IMG/VR virus record: IMGVR_UViG_3300046305_000072
Span: 1 to 36,194 of that record
Direction: 5' to 3' (one strand)
Length of the DNA stretch: 36,194 nt
From: a virus
The notes under the pieces: generated by a model
The model's database searches: none
Told to the model about the DNA's origin: nothing
The model's input: only the letters and a program-made list of their open reading frames with translations
Made by a program: the position numbers and the translations under genes
Part shown: positions 1 through 5,824 of the stretch, piece by piece
How positions within the stretch are numbered: the stretch's first letter is position 1
How the letters are laid out: every line of letters begins with the position of its first letter

Positions 1-252
1 ATATAATGCCGGGGTATGTATGCGATAACGATTTGCGCCCGCTCGAGCTGCGCCTATTTCGGTTTGGAGCCATCCCTCTGCCTCAAGGTGCCTCAAGGCC
101 AGCCTTACGCTGCGCTCGCAAATCCCTGTTTTCCGTGAAATTGTCGCAATCGAAGGCCAGCATTCGCCGTCATCGTTTGCATTGTCAGCAAGGGCTATAA
201 GGACAAAACGATGCGTCGACCCCGAAGGCCCGCCGTCCCAAATAGCCGACAT
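1..252 (-). CDS. Replication initiator protein, N-terminal winged-helix half (runs off the left edge)
   Basis: Reading leftward from ATG at 250-252 gives 84 codons that stay open to base 1. The start reads MSAIWDGGPSGSTHRFVLIA; later come CWPSIATISRKTG and CERSVRLALRHLEAEGWL, then an Arg-rich wing ending RYRIHTPALY. This is the usual helix-turn-helix plus wing of phage replication initiators (lambda O-like, HTH_36 type), which bind origin repeats. The matching C-terminal half lies at the opposite end of the window (35836-36194, same strand), so this is probably one gene of about 203 residues cut by linearisation. Joining the ends exactly leaves the frame one base short. The Shine-Dalgarno signal is weak (GAG 11 bases upstream). 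It lies downstream of the gapR-like gene, beyond a hairpin. The fold call is firm; the role is inferred from family and context. Confidence 0.85.
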   Translation of the reverse strand, partial: MSAIWDGGPSGSTHRFVLIALADNANDDGECWPSIATISRKTGICERSVRLALRHLEAEGWLQTEIGAARAGANRYRIHTPALY

Positions 253-372
253 TAATTTGATGCTCAATGGCCCATTCCTGCTTGGGCAGGGTCTTGATCA
301 CGGTAACCAGCCGTGCTATCAATAACCTGCATTGGTATTGCACCGACCTTGCCGCAACCACGGCTAATAGTC

Positions 373-401
373 AAGGCCCGCCCCTAAAAAAGGCGGGCCT
401 T
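373..401 (-). terminator. Hairpin after the gapR-like gene, probable terminator
   Basis: A perfect 10-base stem (373-382 pairing with 392-401, GC-rich) with a 9-base loop lies just past the gapR-like stop codon. No clean T-run follows the stem on the leftward strand; rightward it is followed by a T-rich stretch (TTCGCTTTATT). It could act in either direction or only slow read-through into the replication gene. The 120 bases between it and the initiator start (253-372) hold no gene I can support. Confidence 0.55.
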
Positions 402-413
402 CGCTTTATTGAT

Positions 414-662
414 TTAGGCCATGCCCATCGCGACTTTGTAAACTTCGAGAACGGTCTCAAACTCGGCCACATCGTCCGGTTCCTTCTTTCGCAGGGAAAC
501 AAGTGCCTTGAACACCGCCTTGTCGTACCCGCGACCGCCAAGCTCGGCCATCAGCTCTTTTTGCGTCTCGGAAATGGCGGCTTTTTCGCTTTCGAGCTGC
601 TCATAGCGCTCCACGAATTGGCGAAGTTCGTCGGCTGTCACGTTGTAGGTCTGATCTGTCAT
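414..662 (-). CDS. gapR: GapR-like nucleoid-associated protein (DUF2312 family)
   Basis: This 82-residue protein matches the DUF2312/GapR family over its whole length: an N-terminal helix (TADELRQFVERYEQLESEKA), then a stretch with GRGYDKAVFKALVSLRKK and the closing VLEVYKVAMGMA. Host GapR proteins of Alphaproteobacteria are of similar size, form coiled-coil oligomers around overtwisted AT-rich DNA, and assist gyrase and topoisomerase IV during replication. A phage copy next to the replication initiator suggests a role in handling torsion during phage replication, or interference with the host protein; this is inference. Its ATG overlaps the stop of the upstream frame (ATGA at 659-662), so translation is probably coupled to the gene before it. 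Confidence 0.88.
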   Translation of the reverse strand: MTDQTYNVTADELRQFVERYEQLESEKAAISETQKELMAELGGRGYDKAVFKALVSLRKKEPDDVAEFETVLEVYKVAMGMA

Positions 663-949
663 TCTGGGGGGCCTTCTCTAAATATGGCGTTTCTGGTGGT
701 CTTGATCTCAGCCTCAATCAAAGAGGCCGATTTGTTTCTGCGCAGCTTGTGGGCGCGGTCTAGGGCCTGCATCTGGTCTGCGAGCCGGGATTGCAGCGTC
801 AGCAGCCGCTCTGCTCTCTGCGTCCGTGCGGTGGTCGCGGCATACCCATATGGATTGCCGCAGGTATGGCTTCCCATAGCCAAAGGGGGCAACGCGCGAG
901 CCGCAAAAATGGCATGGTTCAGGCTGCCCCACTTTTTTCCTAGCGTCAT
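659..949 (-). CDS. Overlapping frame with helical C-terminus, uncertain gene
   Basis: A 96-codon frame starts at ATG 949, four bases inside the zinc-protein gene, and ends in an ATGA overlap with the gapR-like start. Its first half looks like an out-of-frame shadow of the zinc protein, but its second half (RLADQMQALDRAHKLRRNKS onward) looks like a real charged helix and its codons are G/C-rich at third positions, more so than the competing frame. An internal ATG at 772 would give 37 residues. Either a short second gene, a true overlapping gene, or the displaced tail of the zinc protein after a frameshift. Confidence 0.35.
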   Translation of the reverse strand: MTLGKKWGSLNHAIFAARALPPLAMGSHTCGNPYGYAATTARTQRAERLLTLQSRLADQMQALDRAHKLRRNKSASLIEAEIKTTRNAIFREGPPE

Positions 950-953
950 TCAT
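714..953 (-). CDS. Small zinc-binding protein with C-terminal clamp-like motif
   Basis: 79 residues. A Cys4-like or Cys3-His site is visible: C14 and C17 in PCHFCG, then C38 and H41 in VCRDH. Short proteins with this pattern are common in the early and recombination regions of alphaproteobacterial phages; their function is unknown. The C-terminus reads QKQIGLFD, which resembles the QxxLF motif used to bind the DNA sliding clamp; that is an inference. The ATG overlaps the RusA-like stop by 8 bases. The tail from residue 45 is rich in Ala, Pro and Arg and overlaps a second plausible frame (659-949), so the C-terminal part may be misread if a frameshift is present. Confidence 0.62.
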   Translation of the reverse strand: MNDARKKVGQPEPCHFCGSRVAPFGYGKPYLRQSIWVCRDHRTDAESRAAADAAIPARRPDAGPRPRPQAAQKQIGLFD

Positions 954-1326
954 TGCCCCCTCGTTGCGTTAAGGTGATCACCACGCAATGAGGCTTGCGC
1001 TTGGCCCCAAAAGTGGTGACCGGGTGAAAGCTTGTGTCATTGACGCCCAGCGCTAGGGCGATACCGTCGAGGCCAGCCTTCATGCGGGCTTGGAAATTGT
1101 CCACGTCTCGGCCCCGATCGATCTCGGGGTGAAACGTTATTTGCACGTCAAGGGGGCCGGTCATTTCACCGGCGCGGATGCCAAGCGGCCCCATGACAGC
1201 CTTTGTCAGGCCCCACGCCTCATTTTTGGCTTTCTTCTTCGCGCGGGCAAGGGTTGACCAATGGACGCGCCCGTTTGGCGATAGATCGGCGCTGGGCCAA
1301 GGAAGGGTGATCGTTAGGCTTTTCAC
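946..1326 (-). CDS. rusA: RusA-like Holliday junction resolvase
   Basis: 126 residues, close to the usual 115-130 of RusA. The hallmark segment is present at residues 71-97: RGRDVDNFQARMKAGLDGIA followed by ALGVND, giving the acidic residues D74, D76 and D97 and lysine K83 expected of the RusA active site. RusA dimers cut Holliday junctions symmetrically; in phages they resolve recombination intermediates or debranch DNA before packaging. The start is GTG in a GTGA overlap with the methyltransferase stop, and the end overlaps the zinc gene. It fits with the ERF, SSB and NinB-like genes on the rightward operon as one recombination system. Confidence 0.9.
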   Translation of the reverse strand: MKSLTITLPWPSADLSPNGRVHWSTLARAKKKAKNEAWGLTKAVMGPLGIRAGEMTGPLDVQITFHPEIDRGRDVDNFQARMKAGLDGIALALGVNDTSFHPVTTFGAKRKPHCVVITLTQRGGNE

Positions 1327-2093
1327 TGCAAATCTCTCAATATCGCGCGGCCTATAAGCTCAGGTATTTGAGGCACGACTGCATTTCCCAAAGATTTTAA
1401 TCTATCTCTGTCCAGCTTGAGGGAAACCCCATCGCCATTTCGTACAGAGGCGCAACGTTCTGCCACTTCACACCAGCCAGCAATGCTTCCGTGGAAAGGG
1501 ACGGGGAATGCCTGGAACGTGCTGCTGAAAACGCAGTCGTCCGCGATAGGTCTTTCCCGTCTCGCGCATTGGGGGTAGGCAATAATCCAGATACGTTCCC
1601 GGCGATGAGGGCCGCCCAGGGCCGCAGCTGGAATATTGTGCCACTCCGCATCATACCCGATTGAGGCCAAATCAGAGAGAATTCTTGCAAACCATGCGCC
1701 TGGGTTGTCACTTGGCCCAGAAAGCAGGTCTGCGACGTTTTCCAAGATGATGTAGTCGAATTGAATTTCGCAAGCCAATCTGATGACCTCAGAGTAAAGC
1801 CCGCTGCGCGTTCCCTCTCCAAGCCCTGCTTTCTTGCCTGCCGCGCTAATGTCTTGGCATGGAAAGCCTCCCGTAAGGACGCTTGGGGTAATTCCATCGG
1901 CAAAAAGTTTTGCTGCTGTAAGTTTTCGCACATCTTCATAACAAGGCACCCCTGGCCAGTGTTTGGCCAGCACCCGACGCGGGAACGGCTCAATCTCACA
2001 AAATGCGACAGTTTCAAACCCTCCGGTACGCTCAAGCCCTAAGCTGAAACCACCAATTCCGCTGAACAAATCAAGAACTTTCAGCTTTTTCAC
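1323..2093 (-). CDS. DNA (cytosine-5) methyltransferase, orphan
   Basis: 256 residues from GTG 2093, which overlaps the upstream stop as GTGA (a TTG at 2099 is the alternative). Motifs in order: I, DLFSGIGGFS (8-17); IV, GGFPCQDIS with catalytic C79; VI, ENV (118-120); VIII, RRERIWI (164-170); X, LGNAVVP near 233. Only about 60 residues separate motif VIII from motif X, so the target recognition domain is very short, as in many phage-borne C5 enzymes. No restriction endonuclease is next to it. It most likely methylates phage DNA to escape host restriction; the target sequence cannot be read from the protein. Confidence 0.93.
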   Translation of the reverse strand: MKKLKVLDLFSGIGGFSLGLERTGGFETVAFCEIEPFPRRVLAKHWPGVPCYEDVRKLTAAKLFADGITPSVLTGGFPCQDISAAGKKAGLGEGTRSGLYSEVIRLACEIQFDYIILENVADLLSGPSDNPGAWFARILSDLASIGYDAEWHNIPAAALGGPHRRERIWIIAYPQCARRERPIADDCVFSSTFQAFPVPFHGSIAGWCEVAERCASVRNGDGVSLKLDRDRLKSLGNAVVPQIPELIGRAILRDLQ

Positions 2094-2296
2094 TGCCAAT
2101 ACCCCGCGCGGACAATCTCAGGAGGCTCGCCGCTCTCGGCCAGATCAGCGGTCAGCACGTTTGCGGTTGCAACTGAAACGCAGCGTTTGGGCTGTCCAAA
2201 GATGCGCGCCACTTGGCCGATCGACCCGCCAGCAGATCGGCCAGCGAGCCACATTAGGATTTCAACGTCACGCTCTCGTGGAATGTTTCTGATCAT
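2090..2296 (-). CDS. Small protein, possible helix-turn-helix, function unknown
   Basis: 68 residues beginning MIRNIPRERDVEILMWLAGR, with a segment GGSIGQVARIFGQPKRCVSV that looks like a helix-turn-helix (a helix, a turn at FGQP, then a second helix). No known family is named with confidence. A good Shine-Dalgarno (AGAGG, six bases before ATG) lies directly against the T-run of the terminator at 2310-2344, so its mRNA leader would be the terminator itself. It ends in a GTGA overlap with the methyltransferase gene. Confidence 0.7.
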   Translation of the reverse strand: MIRNIPRERDVEILMWLAGRSAGGSIGQVARIFGQPKRCVSVATANVLTADLAESGEPPEIVRAGYWQ

Positions 2297-2309
2297 CGCT
2301 TGCCTCTAA

Positions 2310-2344
2310 AAAGCCCCGGCAACACGGGAGGCATGTTGCCGGGG
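2310..2344 (-). terminator. Strong rho-independent terminator between regulator gene and early operon
   Basis: A perfect 11-base stem (2334-2344 pairing with 2314-2324, CCCCGGCAACA and its complement) with a 9-base loop is followed on the leftward strand by CTTTTTAG. It lies 40 bases past the Cro-like gene and 14 bases before the next gene. Leftward transcripts from the 2595-2622 promoter should stop here unless an antitermination mechanism exists. Confidence 0.85.
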
Positions 2345-2383
2345 AAGTTGGCCGAGGGCAGGAAGAAACCACACGGCAGGCAG

Positions 2384-2587
2384 TTAAACGCCCTTAAAAC
2401 TGAAAAGGCAGTAAGGCAAAGGCTGCCCCGCCATCAGCTCAAGGGCCAATTTCCAAGACGCAGGAAGCTGGCTTTGCTTTGCCGCCCTCTGGACACGGTT
2501 TAGGCTTACATCAAGGCGCGCCCCGATGTGATCCGGGCCAATGAAGGCAACGACTTGAGCGGGGGTTTGAAACTGTTTTTGCATCAT
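2384..2587 (-). CDS. Cro-like DNA-binding regulator
   Basis: 67 residues. The segment VVAFIGPDHIGARLDVSLNR followed by VQRAAKQSQLPASWKLAL has the spacing of Cro/YdaS-type regulators: helix 2 at HIGARL, helix 3 at SLNRVQRA, then the typical PASW near the end of the domain. It is the first leftward gene of the divergent control region, the usual place for a Cro or CI-type switch protein. The start is ATG 2587 or ATG 2584; neither has a Shine-Dalgarno site, and a promoter just upstream would give an mRNA starting at or next to the ATG, as for leaderless lambda cI mRNA. Its size favours Cro over a cleavable CI-type repressor. Confidence 0.72.
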   Translation of the reverse strand: MMQKQFQTPAQVVAFIGPDHIGARLDVSLNRVQRAAKQSQLPASWKLALELMAGQPLPYCLFSFKGV

Positions 2588-2594
2588 GCCGGAA

Positions 2595-2622
2595 AGAATA
2601 CAGTAAAAAAAAACCGATGCAA
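2595..2622 (-). promoter_or_regulatory. Candidate leftward early promoter
   Basis: On the leftward strand TTGCAT (2617-2622), a 16-base spacer containing nine T residues, and TATTCT (2595-2600). The predicted start point is near 2588, at or one base before the ATG of the Cro-like gene. Position and spacing support it; no experiment does. Confidence 0.5.
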
Positions 2623-2647
2623 GCCCCGTTTTGCGCTGCTTTTACGC

Positions 2648-2676
2648 TTGCAGTTGGCAATTTTTGCCTGTAGGAT
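2648..2676 (+). promoter_or_regulatory. Candidate rightward early promoter with palindromic operator in its spacer
   Basis: TTGCAG (2648-2653), a 17-base spacer, then TAGGAT (2671-2676). The spacer holds the palindrome GGCAATTTTTGCC (2656-2668, 5-base arms). Further TTGC/GCAA half-sites lie nearby (2619-2622 and 2631-2634). This is the expected place for the Cro-like protein to bind. It drives the operon starting at 2721. Confidence 0.6.
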
Positions 2677-2720
2677 CAATTCAACGGCGGCGCTTTTGCT
2701 GCACTTTGAGAGAGCTGAAA

Positions 2721-3056
2721 ATGGGACTTTACTCCAAAGAAATGACGGGAAAAGCTTTAGCTGCCCGCGCTGATTTCGAGATCGACGTTGAGGGGTATGA
2801 CTTCGGCGGCGCGGATTTCCTGATCGGATACAACGGCGGCACGGCTTATTTCGAAATGGACACCCGCACTATCGGCCATGACCGCAGCGGGTACGTCACC
2901 GAATACGTAAACGCCACGCTGATCGGGGTTGTGTATTACAACGACGATCTGCACGGCCAAGACCTTGTATTGAGCCGCGACGAAATCAGCGCCATTTGCG
3001 CAAAGGCTTCCGATATCTGGGAAGCCGCTGCATTGGCCGAGGCGGTGGGGGAATGA
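2721..3056 (+). CDS. Unknown protein, first gene of the rightward operon
   Basis: 111 residues, soluble and acidic, beginning MGLYSKEMTGKALAARADFE and rich in Tyr, Asp and Gly in its middle (EGYDFGGADFLIGYNGGTAY). I recognise no family. The ATG at 2721 is chosen over upstream starts because it follows an AGAGAG ribosome site and because the region before it is the control region. It ends in an ATGA overlap with the next gene. As the first-expressed gene of the rightward operon it may be an early host-takeover protein, but nothing in the sequence shows this. Confidence 0.75.
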   Translation: MGLYSKEMTGKALAARADFEIDVEGYDFGGADFLIGYNGGTAYFEMDTRTIGHDRSGYVTEYVNATLIGVVYYNDDLHGQDLVLSRDEISAICAKASDIWEAAALAEAVGE

Positions 3057-3166
3057 GGGGCCGCATCCGCGCCTTTCTGGCAGCATTCATCATCGCCCTG
3101 ACCTTCGGGCACATCATCACAAAAATCATAGGGGAGGCGGCGCTTGCCGCGGTGCAAAATGGGTGA
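3053..3166 (+). CDS. 37-residue membrane peptide
   Basis: Starts in an ATGA overlap with the preceding gene and reads MRGRIRAFLAAFIIALTFGH, then IITKIIGEAALAAVQNG. Basic N-terminus followed by one hydrophobic helix (about residues 7-26). Overlaps the next gene by 8 bases. Coupling on both sides supports translation. Function unknown. Confidence 0.6.
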   Translation: MRGRIRAFLAAFIIALTFGHIITKIIGEAALAAVQNG

Positions 3167-3473
3167 GATCATCGACACAAAGTATGCAATCCGCTTTCAG
3201 CGCAGCCCGGTCGCGTCCGGCATGGAGCAGGCAAGCTTGCGCCACCTTGATAACCCAAGCCCAGAAATTCGCAACGCTGCAATGTGGGAGGTCTTGGGCC
3301 GGGCGCAGGAACTAAAGCGGGCGGTCGCTGATGCCGCGCACCGTCACGGCGACGAGGCAATGCTGGCGAACCTACAGGAGTATCAAGCGGTCGAGGCTTC
3401 GCGCGGTCTATCGCGGTTGGTTTTTGTTATCGTCGGCTTGACCGTTGGCGTGATTATTGGGGGGATGATCTAA
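3159..3473 (+). CDS. Tail-anchored small membrane protein, unknown
   Basis: 104 residues from ATG 3159, overlapping the peptide gene by 8 bases. A charged helical body (residues 1-85, including PEIRNAAMWEVLGRAQELKR) is followed by a single C-terminal transmembrane helix, LVFVIVGLTVGVIIGGMI. The topology suggests a cytoplasmic helical domain anchored in the inner membrane. It ends TAATG with the ERF gene. Family not recognised. Confidence 0.72.
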   Translation: MGEIIDTKYAIRFQRSPVASGMEQASLRHLDNPSPEIRNAAMWEVLGRAQELKRAVADAAHRHGDEAMLANLQEYQAVEASRGLSRLVFVIVGLTVGVIIGGMI

Positions 3474-4102
3474 TGAACAGCAAGGGAGAGATTACATTGA
3501 GCGAAGATCACAAAGGCATTTTCGGGGCGCTTGCCGCAGCCCAGCTACAGATGGGGCCAGCACTTAAGGATAGCATAAACCCGGCGTTCAAGAGCAAGTA
3601 TGCCGACCTTTCCAGCGTTATGGCCGCTTGCCTGCCGGCGCTCAATTCAAACGGCATTGCTGTTTTTCAGCCGACCGGCGAAGATGAGGCAGGGCGCTTT
3701 GTTCGCACCATCCTTGCGCATAGCAGCGGCGAAACAATTGAATGCCGAGTGCCTTTGATCGTTGGCAAAAACGACATGCAGGGATATGGGAGTGCAGTTT
3801 CATATGCCCGCCGCTATGGGCTTATGAGCATGGCAGGGATCGCCCCAGAGGACGACGACGGAAACGCAGCCGCAAAGGCCGCACCCGATCCGCGTGCTGA
3901 ATTTGAAGCTGATGTAGCGCAGGCTGTTCGCGGGATTGGCCGCGAGGGAACGATGGAAAGCTTGGGCGCACTTTGGGGCGATCTGACAAAACGTCAGCGC
4001 GCCGTGGCCGAGGATGCCCGCGTGATCAAGGCCAAGGATGCCAAGAAGGCTGAGATTGCAAACCGCCGCGATGATCTGAACATGGACGAGGTGCCTTACT
4101 AA
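3473..4102 (+). CDS. erf: ERF-family single-strand annealing recombinase
   Basis: 209 residues. The ERF signature is clear: an N-terminal LAAAQLQMGPALKDSINPAF segment, KYADLSSVMAACLPALNSNG, and then GYGSAVSYARRYGLMSMAGI leading to the acidic EDDDGN (residues 104-131). P22 Erf and relatives form rings that anneal complementary single strands and promote circularisation and recombination of phage DNA. The C-terminal 75 residues are charged and helical, with the closing LNMDEVPY resembling an acidic tip. The neighbours (coiled-coil protein, SSB, NinB-like and Ref-like genes) make a typical annealing-recombination cassette. Coupled by TAATG at both ends. Confidence 0.93.
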   Translation: MNSKGEITLSEDHKGIFGALAAAQLQMGPALKDSINPAFKSKYADLSSVMAACLPALNSNGIAVFQPTGEDEAGRFVRTILAHSSGETIECRVPLIVGKNDMQGYGSAVSYARRYGLMSMAGIAPEDDDGNAAAKAAPDPRAEFEADVAQAVRGIGREGTMESLGALWGDLTKRQRAVAEDARVIKAKDAKKAEIANRRDDLNMDEVPY

Positions 4103-4809
4103 TGGATGATTTGAACCCACGTGCAATTATCGGCGCAAACAAACCACCCGACCCTATCGACGCCATCACCGCGCCATATGACGACGCGCGGGCCGAGGTC
4201 GAAAACTGGGCAGACGGCGAAGAGGTCGAAAACGAAGGCCAGATGAACACCGTTGACGCGCTGCGAAAGGACATGCGCGCTTGGCGGCTGGCATTGGAGG
4301 CGGGGCAGAAGGAGGCAACGGCCCCGCTTCACACCGCCTACAAGGCTGAACTGGACCGCTGGAAACCAACCATTGAGGACGCCAAGCGCCTGGAAGGTTG
4401 CCTCGTCTCGATGGTTGACGGGTTCAAGCGCAAGCTGGCTGCGGAAAAGGCCGAGGTCGAGAGAAAAGCACAGGCCGAGGCATGGGAAGCAACCCGCAAG
4501 GCCCGTGAAGCTGCGCAGCTTGCCGATGCGTCAAACATTGAAGCACAGCGCGCCGCCGCCAATGCGATGGCCGAGGCCGAGGCTGCGCACCAGCGGGCCG
4601 CTATCGCGGCCAAGGACACGGTGAAGGGCCTGCGCACCGTCACCAAATATGAAGTGACAGACCATCGCGCGCTTCTGAACTGGATCGCCAAGAATGATCG
4701 CGATGCAATCACCGCTTTCATTGATGAATATGCGCGCAAAAACCACAAGACCACAAAAGCCGGGGCCGATGATGGCTTGAGCGTGTGGCAATCTCAGGAG
4801 GCTTACTAA
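4102..4809 (+). CDS. Coiled-coil protein in the recombination cassette
   Basis: 235 residues. An acidic N-terminal region is followed by a long Ala/Glu/Lys-rich coiled coil (about residues 50-175: KAEVERKAQAEAWEATRKAR and similar), then a compact C-terminal part (YEVTDHRALLNWIAKNDRDA). Proteins of this kind commonly sit between ERF and SSB genes in alphaproteobacterial phages; no activity has been assigned with confidence. It could be a structural partner of the annealing protein. Coupled by TAATG to erf; the SSB gene follows without a gap. Confidence 0.8.
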   Translation: MDDLNPRAIIGANKPPDPIDAITAPYDDARAEVENWADGEEVENEGQMNTVDALRKDMRAWRLALEAGQKEATAPLHTAYKAELDRWKPTIEDAKRLEGCLVSMVDGFKRKLAAEKAEVERKAQAEAWEATRKAREAAQLADASNIEAQRAAANAMAEAEAAHQRAAIAAKDTVKGLRTVTKYEVTDHRALLNWIAKNDRDAITAFIDEYARKNHKTTKAGADDGLSVWQSQEAY

Positions 4810-5217
4810 ATGAAAACCATCACGATCGCAGGAAACGTTGGCAAGGATGCCATTACACGAACAACGCCAAACGGCGACAAGGTGACAAGCTGGTCAATCG
4901 CGGTCGAGGAAAGGCAGGGTCAAGAAAAGCGCTCAATCTGGTTTGATTGCAGCTTGTGGGGCAAGCGCGGCGAAAGCTTGTGCCAGTATATCACAAAGGG
5001 CGGGAAGGTTGCTGTCTCGGGCGAGCTTTCAACGCGCGAACACGAAGGCAAGACATACCTAGTTGTGCGCGCCGATCAGGTAACGTTGCTAGGCGGCAAG
5101 CAAAGCGGTGGCAATGACGGAGATAATTCAGGCGGCGGGGCTGGTTACGGCGCGGGCGGTCGACCAGGATCAAGCGATATGGACGATGAGATCCCATTTG
5201 CGCCAAGCGTCCTATAA
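4810..5217 (+). CDS. ssb: Single-stranded DNA-binding protein
   Basis: 135 residues. The OB-fold is recognised from MKTITIAGNVGKDAITRTTP at the start, WSIAVEE, the IWFDCSLWGKRGESLCQYIT block and the closing KVAVSGELSTRE. A Gly/Ser-rich linker follows (about residues 97-120), then an acidic tip DMDDEIPF used by SSB to recruit partner proteins. Unusually the tip is followed by five more residues (APSVL), so it is not at the extreme C-terminus. It coats single strands for replication and for the ERF annealing system. Confidence 0.95.
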   Translation: MKTITIAGNVGKDAITRTTPNGDKVTSWSIAVEERQGQEKRSIWFDCSLWGKRGESLCQYITKGGKVAVSGELSTREHEGKTYLVVRADQVTLLGGKQSGGNDGDNSGGGAGYGAGGRPGSSDMDDEIPFAPSVL

Positions 5218-5384
5218 TGCCACGCGCAACCAACAAAGCATTGCAGGCCGTGCGCGATGAAATCGCAAAGGGCGTCACAGATCAAAACGCCCTGATTGAT
5301 GCGGCCTGCAAAGCTCTTAGCGGCGATATGAAACTTGCCGTTCAGGTTTACACGGCGCACTTTGTGATCAAGGGGGCAAGTTGA
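5217..5384 (+). CDS. 55-residue helical protein, unknown
   Basis: Starts in TAATG with the ssb stop and ends in a TTGA overlap with the next gene. Reads MPRATNKALQAVRDEIAKGV at the start; two or three amphipathic helices and one cysteine. No family recognised. Placement inside a tightly coupled recombination operon supports it as a real gene. Confidence 0.65.
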   Translation: MPRATNKALQAVRDEIAKGVTDQNALIDAACKALSGDMKLAVQVYTAHFVIKGAS

Positions 5385-5824
5385 CCACGCGCATTCTCAA
5401 GACAGACGCGGACCGCATCGGCTGGGTGCGGTTCATTGAGGCCCAGCCCCTCCCGGTAACGGTATCGCTGCTGAAAGGGGCCAAGCGGTCAAACCCGCAG
5501 AACAAAACCGCCGCCATGTGGTATGGGCAAATCAGCGCCGAAACCGGGCAAACACAGGCCGAGGTCAAGGCCGAATGCAAACTGCGCTATGGCCTGCCGA
5601 TCATGGAGCGCGACAAGCCCGAATGGGTTGAGAAGTGGTCGCCGCTCTATGCTCCACTGCCCTATCACCTACGCCTGCGGATGTTCGAGGCAATCCCGCT
5701 CACCAGCCTTTTGACAACGCGGGTCATGGGCGAATACCTCGACGCAATCCAGAAAGAATACCGGGCCCAAGGCATCCCGCTTGTCGATCCTGAAGCCATG
5801 AAATACGCGCAATGGCAAACTTGA
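5381..5824 (+). CDS. ninB: NinB-like recombination mediator
   Basis: 147 residues from a TTG start that overlaps the previous stop (TTGA). The segment KRSNPQNKTAAMWYGQISAE and the following VKAECKLRYGLPIM (residues 36-75) match the NinB/Orf family core, in which a Q-N-[KR]-x-[LM]W pattern is typical. Lambda Orf (NinB) binds SSB and single-stranded DNA and helps load recombination proteins, replacing RecFOR. Here it follows erf and ssb, and overlaps a Ref-like nuclease gene by 13 bases, reproducing the order of lambdoid nin-type regions. The family call is by pattern, not search. Confidence 0.82.
   Translation: MTTRILKTDADRIGWVRFIEAQPLPVTVSLLKGAKRSNPQNKTAAMWYGQISAETGQTQAEVKAECKLRYGLPIMERDKPEWVEKWSPLYAPLPYHLRLRMFEAIPLTSLLTTRVMGEYLDAIQKEYRAQGIPLVDPEAMKYAQWQT

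Noticed and set aside
81-98. Direct repeat CCTCAAGG-TG-CCTCAAGG
   Set aside because: Two copies only, lying in codons of the initiator helix (LRHLEAEG); probably coincidence.
185-340. Leftward frame containing LVTVIKTLPKQEWAIEHQIN near the initiator start
   Set aside because: It looks fairly protein-like but has no convincing start codon or ribosome site and overlaps the initiator N-terminus in another frame; kept as unproven.
1-372. tRNA gene or attachment site at the left edge
   Set aside because: No cloverleaf or tRNA-like segment found; the region is explained by the initiator N-terminus and a hairpin.
267-977. 236-codon rightward open frame over the gapR, zinc and RusA genes
   Set aside because: Antisense to the recognised GapR-like and RusA-like genes; no domain.
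1397-2035. 212-codon leftward frame inside the methyltransferase gene
   Set aside because: Out-of-frame shadow of the methyltransferase, whose motifs are all in the other frame.
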